A stretch of DNA of 64,000 bases, taken from positions 6,666 through 70,665 of the forward strand of contig DAOTXN010000087.1 in assembly GCA_034435435.1 (NCBI GenBank), written 5' to 3'. Positions 59,312-64,000 of the stretch are shown one piece after another. The translations under genes were made by a program, and so were the position numbers. This DNA is from DAOTXN01 sp034435435 (GTDB lineage Bacteria; Chloroflexota; Anaerolineae; S140-20). How positions within the stretch are numbered: the first letter of the stretch is position 1; each line of letters starts with the position of its first letter. The notes beneath the pieces were generated by a model. The model saw only the letters and a program-made list of their open reading frames with translations, did not search any database and was not told where the DNA came from.

Positions 59312-61174
59312 CTACGGCGCGGCTTTATGGCACAGCGTGCACTGAGTCACATGATATGCGGTGTGGCCGGCCGGCGCGGGTACGGCCTGGCCGGTTGGGT
59401 CATGGCATAGCAAACATTGGTCCAGTCCGACCAGCGTGTGGGGGATTTGCGGCGACTCGGCCACCAGCGGGGCAGCCGACTCGCGCCACCCTTGCGGCGT
59501 GTGACAGGTGTCACACGCTTGCTCCACGTGATTTTCCGGCGGGCGGTGACACGTCGCGCACTCAAAGGCGGCGTCTGGCTGGCCGACGTGGCAGGCCATA
59601 CAGTCCAGCGTGGCGTGCTCTCCCTCTAGCGGAACCGGGTGTTGGAAATTGTCCAGCGTCGCCAGCTCAAAGCCTTCTGGTGTGTGACAATCCTCGCAGG
59701 TGGTCCCAAAGTGAGGCTGCGTCGGCGGTTGGTGACAGTTGGCGCACTCAAAGACGGGCTTTTCAACACCTTCATGACAGTCGTGGCACCAGACTTGGGC
59801 GTGCTGGCCCTGCAACGGGATGGGATGCTCGAAACCGGCGTCCAGCTCCACCGCCGGCCAGGCCTGCCCGTGACAGGCCGAGTTGGCGCAAAAGCTCGTA
59901 TCGTCGTTGCCAAAAGCAATCTGGCCGTGGCACTCGGCGCACGACTCGTTCGCCTGGAAGCGGTGGTCGGCCATGAAATTCGCCGCCCGGTGAAAATCGG
60001 GTTCCTCCACGGTTGCGACCGGCATCTGCGGTACACGCTCGCTATCGCCCACCGTCACCGGGATGCTGTGGCAGATGTTGCAGTGCAGGCGGATGGATTC
60101 GCCCTCCGGGCTGACGTGTTTGCCGTCGTGACAACGAAAACAGCCCGCAAACTCTTTGTGCTGGGCGTTGTTGGGGAACGATTGCCAGGTGATGCCGGGT
60201 TCCTCGAACACCAGGCGCGTGAACAGGTCTTTAGCAACTTCTCCCGCCTGCTGAATATCCCCGGCGCGCGCCTCCGCCGCTTCAGGGTACGTGGCCTGAT
60301 ACTGCCCTGCAAACGCATCCGCCGCCGCCAACGCCGCCTCCTGGTCGATATAGGCAGCGGTCAACACAGCCAGTAACTCTTTTTTGACAAAGGGCAGGTC
60401 GCTGCTGATATATCCGTCGGAGATGGCGTCGTCGAGGGCCTGCTCCGGGTAGGGGAAAGGATGGCCGACGCGATTGTGACAGTCCACACAGTCCATCACT
60501 TGGACTTCGGCGTCGGTAAATTCCTCCGTCGTCATGGGGTTAGCCAGGTCGTTGTATTCGACCGTGCGGCCGTCGGGCAGGGTGGCCCGTATCCAGCGAA
60601 TGTCCTGTTTGTGCTCGTCGGTGGCGATGTATTCGATCTCTTGTGCGATGTGCCAGTGGATGCCAAATCCCAAGCCCTGCTCTCGCTCGCCCGCCCCAGT
60701 CTTGAGGATGACGTAAGTCCGTTTTTTGGTATTGTCCTCGTCCGGCAAGTAATGGATGATCTCACGCACGGTGTCGCCGTGAAAGGACGACGGCCAATGG
60801 CATTTCTCGCACGACTCGTTGGCCGGGCGCATCGTCTCTGAATGCGTCGGACGTACATAGTTATCCGAGATCACCCCCGGCAGGTGCCGAAAGTGCCCCA
60901 CTTTGAGCACCATGCCTTCCAGCGCGCCCACCCGCCCCAGGTGACACTCGGTGCATTTGACCCGGGCGTGAAAAGAGTCCTGAAAGGCCGCCGGTTCTTC
61001 GGGGTGCACGTTGTGGCAGGTGTTGGAACAAAAGGCAACGCTGTTGGAATATTCCCACGCCTGCACACCGACCACGCCCAGCACGATGAACCCGGCAATA
61101 AAAGCCAGGCCGGTGAGTAGCGTGCGCCGGGTAGCGGGGTTGCGCAAACTCAAAATTTGTCGTATCCGGGCCAT
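59312..61174 (-). CDS. Membrane-anchored multiheme cytochrome c with about 16 heme sites
   Basis: A 620-residue protein with an N-terminal anchor (about residues 19-40) and a NapC/NirT-like beginning. There are 14 normal C-x-x-C-H sites plus one C-x3-C-H (FCSNTCH, the first) and one C-x4-C-H (FCANSACH, mid-protein). The C-terminal third consists of short repeats of the type HP-PL-G-H-C-x-x-C-H...F-C-x-x-C-H, as in cytochrome c3/c7 families. It lies in the middle of the cluster, directly before the nonaheme gene. Unusual spacing implies a permissive heme lyase system. Confidence 0.9.
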   Translation of the reverse strand: MARIRQILSLRNPATRRTLLTGLAFIAGFIVLGVVGVQAWEYSNSVAFCSNTCHNVHPEEPAAFQDSFHARVKCTECHLGRVGALEGMVLKVGHFRHLPGVISDNYVRPTHSETMRPANESCEKCHWPSSFHGDTVREIIHYLPDEDNTKKRTYVILKTGAGEREQGLGFGIHWHIAQEIEYIATDEHKQDIRWIRATLPDGRTVEYNDLANPMTTEEFTDAEVQVMDCVDCHNRVGHPFPYPEQALDDAISDGYISSDLPFVKKELLAVLTAAYIDQEAALAAADAFAGQYQATYPEAAEARAGDIQQAGEVAKDLFTRLVFEEPGITWQSFPNNAQHKEFAGCFRCHDGKHVSPEGESIRLHCNICHSIPVTVGDSERVPQMPVATVEEPDFHRAANFMADHRFQANESCAECHGQIAFGNDDTSFCANSACHGQAWPAVELDAGFEHPIPLQGQHAQVWCHDCHEGVEKPVFECANCHQPPTQPHFGTTCEDCHTPEGFELATLDNFQHPVPLEGEHATLDCMACHVGQPDAAFECATCHRPPENHVEQACDTCHTPQGWRESAAPLVAESPQIPHTLVGLDQCLLCHDPTGQAVPAPAGHTAYHVTQCTLCHKAAP

Positions 61175-61261
61175 CTCGTCCCTCGCTTTTACAAGGCTTG
61201 AGCGCCCAGCAGATAGGACTGTCGCCTGCCGGGCGCCGATGGCTGACTGCTGACCGCTCGT

Positions 61262-62563
61262 CTATGGCCTGTCGTGGTATCCGACGGCCTTGTCGATCAA
61301 TTCCTCGTCGGTCTTGGGCGTAGCGTTGCCGTCTTCCACGTGACAATGGCGACAGGCAAAGTCCAACCCGATCTGAGAGAGCGCCACAGCGCCGTCCTCG
61401 CTAAACTGGCCGATCTGTTCCGGGTCAATCGCCATCAGATGGGTGCGGATGTCGCCGGTGAACTTGGCCGCGTCGCCCCAGGCGCTCTTGGTCACGCGCG
61501 GCATGTGGCAGTCAATGCAGTCAACGCCAATGGCCGAATGGATCTGGGAATCTTGATATTTGGCCTGCTCAAAGTGGCAATTCTCGCACTGGGTGCGCGT
61601 GGTCTGCTCGCCGGCCTGGCGCAATTGCACCACGCCCGTGTGGGGATCGTGGCAAACCACGCAGTCCAGCGCGATGTGTTTGCTCTGGAACAGTTCTTCG
61701 TACTGCTCGTGGTGCTCGATAAGGCCGCCCTTGGCGTTGACCGCTTCGGGCGCGCCGCGCAAGTGGCATTGGCCGCACAACTCCGAGTCGCGGTCCACCA
61801 CCATGCGCACGCCGTGGGGGTTTCCGGCGTGCAGGCTGCCGGGGCCGTGGCAGGCCTCGCACTGTATGCCCGGCTCGGCCCAGGTACCCACGATGCCCGG
61901 CAGGTCGTCCTGATGCGAGTCGGGCGGCCAGGCCGAGTAGCCGGTGGTGTGGCAAGCGCCGCAGTCGTAGGGTAGATTCGCTTCGCCGGAGTGATAAGTC
62001 ACCCAGCCGGCCTCTGCGTCAATCTCCGGGTTGGCCAAGTTCCACTGGTTGAGGTATTCGGCGTTGCCCGATGCGCCAGGCGCATCGGTGATGATGTAAC
62101 CCTGCTGGTCCATAAAGCGGGCTTTCCAGTTGTACCCGCCGATAACGTAGCTGATGTCATCCCAGGTGTAACCTTCGGGCAGCTCGCTCAACTCGGTGAA
62201 GGGATAGTCCGGGGGCTGGCCGTCCACCACCTTGTTTAGCTTCCAGGGGTGGCCGGATTTCATAAAGGTCTCGTAAATTTCAGCGTGGCAAGCACCACAG
62301 GTCGCCGAACCCGCGTACTCTGCGCCGCCAGCGCCGGCTGCCGCTTCGCCAGGAGGTCCGGCCGGTCCTTGCGGGCCTTCCGCTCCCTGGGGGCCTTCTG
62401 GCCCGGCCGGCCCGGCCGGCCCGGCCGGGCCTTGCGGTCCTTCCGGCCCTGGCGGACCAGCCACGCCCTGGGGTCCAATCGGGCCTTCTTGGCCAGAACA
62501 CGCCGCCAACAGCAGAACTGCCAACAGCACAATGGCAGCTTTGAAAACGCGCTCCTGGGTCAT
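61262..62563 (-). CDS. Octaheme cytochrome c lipoprotein with collagen-like repeat
   Basis: A 433-residue protein. The signal ends in a lipobox (LLLAACSGQ, Cys about 22). Residues about 26-72 are uninterrupted Gly-X-Y triplets (GPIGPQGVAGPPGPEGPQ and so on, about 15 repeats). Then comes a cytochrome region with eight heme sites: CGACH, CGACH, CEACH, CGQCH, CVVCH, CENCH, CIDCH and CRHCH. The collagen-like part would trimerise the lipid-anchored protein, forming a stalk with 24 hemes. ATG 62563 has GGGAGG before it. It is the first gene of the cytochrome cluster. Confidence 0.92.
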   Translation of the reverse strand: MTQERVFKAAIVLLAVLLLAACSGQEGPIGPQGVAGPPGPEGPQGPAGPAGPAGPEGPQGAEGPQGPAGPPGEAAAGAGGAEYAGSATCGACHAEIYETFMKSGHPWKLNKVVDGQPPDYPFTELSELPEGYTWDDISYVIGGYNWKARFMDQQGYIITDAPGASGNAEYLNQWNLANPEIDAEAGWVTYHSGEANLPYDCGACHTTGYSAWPPDSHQDDLPGIVGTWAEPGIQCEACHGPGSLHAGNPHGVRMVVDRDSELCGQCHLRGAPEAVNAKGGLIEHHEQYEELFQSKHIALDCVVCHDPHTGVVQLRQAGEQTTRTQCENCHFEQAKYQDSQIHSAIGVDCIDCHMPRVTKSAWGDAAKFTGDIRTHLMAIDPEQIGQFSEDGAVALSQIGLDFACRHCHVEDGNATPKTDEELIDKAVGYHDRP

Positions 62564-62638
62564 GCTTGCCTCCCTTGAAAAATTCTGTTAGGTTAGCTGT
62601 CAAACAACAGGTTGCGACTGTTGTTTTCTGGAGGGCGA

Positions 62639-62670
62639 GCCTGCTCCAGCCCTGTGTGTCTTGAGCAGGC
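62639..62670 (-). promoter_or_regulatory. Leader hairpin before the cytochrome cluster
   Basis: GCCTGCTC (62639-62646) and GAGCAGGC (62663-62670) form an 8-bp stem in the leader of the first cytochrome gene; a second small stem CAACAG/CTGTTG lies nearer the start (about 62605-62623). Confidence 0.45.
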
Positions 62671-62737
62671 TGCAACTACGTGCTTTTCCAATTGGTTGTC
62701 AGGAACCCATTTCACTTGGGATGATATGGGCAAAACT

Positions 62738-62757
62738 ACCCATACTGGAATGGGTAT
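62738..62757. promoter_or_regulatory. Palindrome TACCCAT-N6-ATGGGTA upstream of the cytochrome cluster
   Basis: A perfect 7-bp inverted repeat about 175 bp before the first cytochrome gene. Nearby CCCAT and ATGGG copies (62708-62731) repeat the half-sites. This is the pattern of a regulator binding several sites at the promoter. Confidence 0.5.
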
Positions 62758-62890
62758 ATTTCCTATTGTACCACACTGAACGAATGGGGCAAGTGACGAA
62801 TGTCATAGGGTAATTATGACACACGACACTTGACCGTTACTCCCATCACGAATGGGGAATTACAACCATAGCAACAATGGCTGGAGGACG

Positions 62891-63080
62891 ATGTTGGGAA
62901 ACAACCGGGACAGTCGAGCGGGAAATACAGGTCATTGGCTGGTGCTGGCCGCAGCAGTGCTGTGGGGCGCGACCGGCACGGCGCAAGCTTTCGCGCCGGC
63001 GGGGGCGCAGCCATTGACGGTCGGCGCCGTGCGGTTGGCCTGCTGACGCTGGCCCATCTGCGCGGCGGTGGGCGCTGGCC
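62891..63080 (+). pseudogene. Remnant of an EamA-type (DMT) transporter
   Basis: A short frame reads MLGNNRDSRAGNTGHWLV, then LAAAVLWGATGTAQAFAPAGAQPL, the first helix and loop of EamA family drug/metabolite exporters. It stops at TGA (63044-63046), but a second frame continues with GLLTLAHLRGG, as expected for helix 2. One base change has broken the frame, and the gene ends at a palindromic repeat (63092). No other EamA helices follow, so this is a truncated, dead copy. Confidence 0.65.
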
Positions 63081-63091
63081 TTGGCAAAATC

Positions 63092-63134
63092 GTTCCAGAC
63101 CTGCCAGGTTTCCCAAACCTGGCAGGTCTGGAAC
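63092..63134. repeat. Perfect 20-bp stem palindromic repeat
   Basis: GTTCCAGACCTGCCAGGTTT (63092-63111) is exactly complementary to AAACCTGGCAGGTCTGGAAC (63115-63134) with a 3-nt loop. It is the same type as 45330-45362. It lies 6 bp after the Hsp20 stop codon and at the broken end of the transporter remnant. Confidence 0.85.
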
Positions 63135-63140
63135 GTGAGA

Positions 63141-63578
63141 TTACGACCTGGCTTTTACCTGGATGGTTTTAGGCTTGGCCGGCGACATCTTGGGGAGGGT
63201 GAGGGTCAACAATCCGTTGTCAAACGTGGCTTCGATGTTATCCACGTCGATGGGTACGTTGAGCGTCAAGGCCCGGCTGTAGCGCCCAAAGGGCCGCTCC
63301 TGAAAGAGGTATTCTACGTTTTCCAGCGGCGACGGCAATTCGACCCGGATGGTCAACGTATCGCCTTCGAGGGCCACGTCGACGTCTTCCGGCGCTACTC
63401 CCGGCACCGCCGCCGTGACGACGATCTCGGAAGCCGTGGTGTACACGTCAATGGGCAAGCGGGCCTCGCTCTGCCCGCGAACGCGGTGTTCGGACAATCC
63501 CTCTTCGAGCAAACGGTCCATCGCCTCGCGCAAGCTCACCAACTCACGGCGCGGCGACCAGCGTACAGTGGTGGGCAT
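63141..63578 (-). CDS. Small heat shock protein, Hsp20/alpha-crystallin family
   Basis: A 145-residue chaperone. The alpha-crystallin domain covers about residues 40-132 (RLPIDVYTTASEIVVTAAVPGVAPEDVDVAL; FGRYSRALTLNVPIDVDNIEA) and ends with the family mark ATFDNGLLTLTLPK. The C-terminal tail is short and basic. It binds unfolding proteins without ATP. No CIRCE element is seen upstream. Confidence 0.95.
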   Translation of the reverse strand: MPTTVRWSPRRELVSLREAMDRLLEEGLSEHRVRGQSEARLPIDVYTTASEIVVTAAVPGVAPEDVDVALEGDTLTIRVELPSPLENVEYLFQERPFGRYSRALTLNVPIDVDNIEATFDNGLLTLTLPKMSPAKPKTIQVKARS

Positions 63579-63606
63579 TGTTTTTCTCCTTTTGACGCTT
63601 CACTGA

Positions 63607-64000
63607 TTAGTCACGGCGGCGGCCGCCGGTCAATAGGATCACATAATAGAGCATTTGCAGCAGCACCTGGGCCACAAAGGCGATGTAGGTGAGCGCGGCC
63701 GCATTCAGCACGGCGCGGGCGCCGCGTTCCTCGTCGTGGCCCACAATCATGCCACTGGAGGTCAATAGCGCCATCGCGCGAGACGAGGCGTTAAGCTCGG
63801 TGGGCAGCGTCGCCAGCGCAAACAGCGCCATCGAGCTGTAGAGAATCAACCCGGCCCAGGCCAGCGGCTCCATCTGGAAAAAGAAGCCGATGAAAAACAG
63901 GATGGGTCCCAGGGCCGCCCCGACCTTTACACCGGGCACGATAAAGCCCCGCAGCCGCAACGGCGCGTAACCGCGCTCGTCCTGAATGGCGTGGGGGCCC
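63607..64000 (-). CDS. YugP-like zinc metallopeptidase, C-terminal part (cut by window edge)
   Basis: The last about 130 residues of a YugP/Zn_peptidase_2 membrane protein; the 5' end is beyond the window. The visible part begins with HAIQDERGYAPLRLRG, just after the expected HExxH, then several helices and LPTELNASSRAMALL and VLNAAALTYIAFVAQVLLQML, all typical. The catalytic motif itself is not in the window. Its stop codon lies 29 bp upstream of the Hsp20 start. Confidence 0.85.
   Translation of the reverse strand, partial: GPHAIQDERGYAPLRLRGFIVPGVKVGAALGPILFFIGFFFQMEPLAWAGLILYSSMALFALATLPTELNASSRAMALLTSSGMIVGHDEERGARAVLNAAALTYIAFVAQVLLQMLYYVILLTGGRRRD

Overview
The window is a 64 kb, GC-rich, gene-dense stretch of a bacterial chromosome that most resembles a member of the Chloroflexota (Anaerolineae-like). 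Pointers are a lipoprotein whose linker is a long Val/Glu/Thr/Arg repeat of the kind common in that phylum, an A2-type caa3 oxidase with a cytochrome c-fused subunit II, DUF3068 and VIT/VWA proteins, many DesK/NarL-type kinases, and intergenic palindromic repeats. This assignment is inference from gene content; no rRNA or tRNA gene was found and no CRISPR array is present.

Layout. 1-9.6 kb: a kinase C-terminus cut by the window edge, a Uma2-type nuclease, a VIT/VWA protein, a structured RNA with a terminator, a small HTH gene, an aldehyde:ferredoxin oxidoreductase with a class II aldolase, recN, and a RelE-like toxin-antitoxin pair. 9.7-20.7 kb: aconitase, a GT39 membrane glycosyltransferase, DUF3068 protein, a likely pseudokinase, homoserine dehydrogenase and unknowns. 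21-29.6 kb: a degenerate receiver, mutY, a dCTP deaminase carrying an inserted LAGLIDADG domain, argS, a cNMP-binding histidine kinase, a radical-SAM repair-type protein behind an apparent LexA-controlled promoter, and tilS. 29.6-34.3 kb: a ModE-type HTH, a membrane LuxR-HTH/Kelch protein, a kinase/regulator pair and a zinc-ribbon membrane protein. 34.3-39.1 kb: a three-gene corrinoid operon (B12-binding protein, UroD/MtaA-like protein, and a 1028-residue kinase with a DUF1638-like N-terminus). 39.2-46.4 kb: a complete aerobic oxidase block on the minus strand (ctaB, SURF1, FixH/YtkA-like, ctaG, and subunits III, IV, I, II), followed by NAD-type isocitrate dehydrogenase. 47.6-54.5 kb: an octaheme cytochrome, a small Cys-rich membrane protein and two tandem kinase/regulator pairs. 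54.7-62.6 kb: five genes encoding decaheme, b/c fusion, nonaheme, 16-heme and collagen-like octaheme cytochromes. 62.8-64 kb: a broken EamA transporter, Hsp20, and the C-terminal part of a YugP-like peptidase.

How it fits together. Aconitase and isocitrate dehydrogenase feed the TCA cycle and so a caa3-type terminal oxidase. The multiheme operon encodes about 44 c-type hemes, with lipid anchors, membrane anchors and a quinol-oxidase-like b subunit, and looks like a quinone-linked route that carries electrons to the cell surface or a periplasmic oxidoreductase. The kinase/regulator pairs lying between the two respiratory blocks are natural candidates for controlling them. Three kinases share an N-terminal multi-helix membrane sensor region not recognised here as a named domain. 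The corrinoid operon looks like a methyl-transfer module repurposed for sensing.

Many minus-strand genes end directly at palindromic repeats (REP-like hairpins and a MITE-like element of about 115 bp present three times). These repeats supply stop codons or hairpins between genes.
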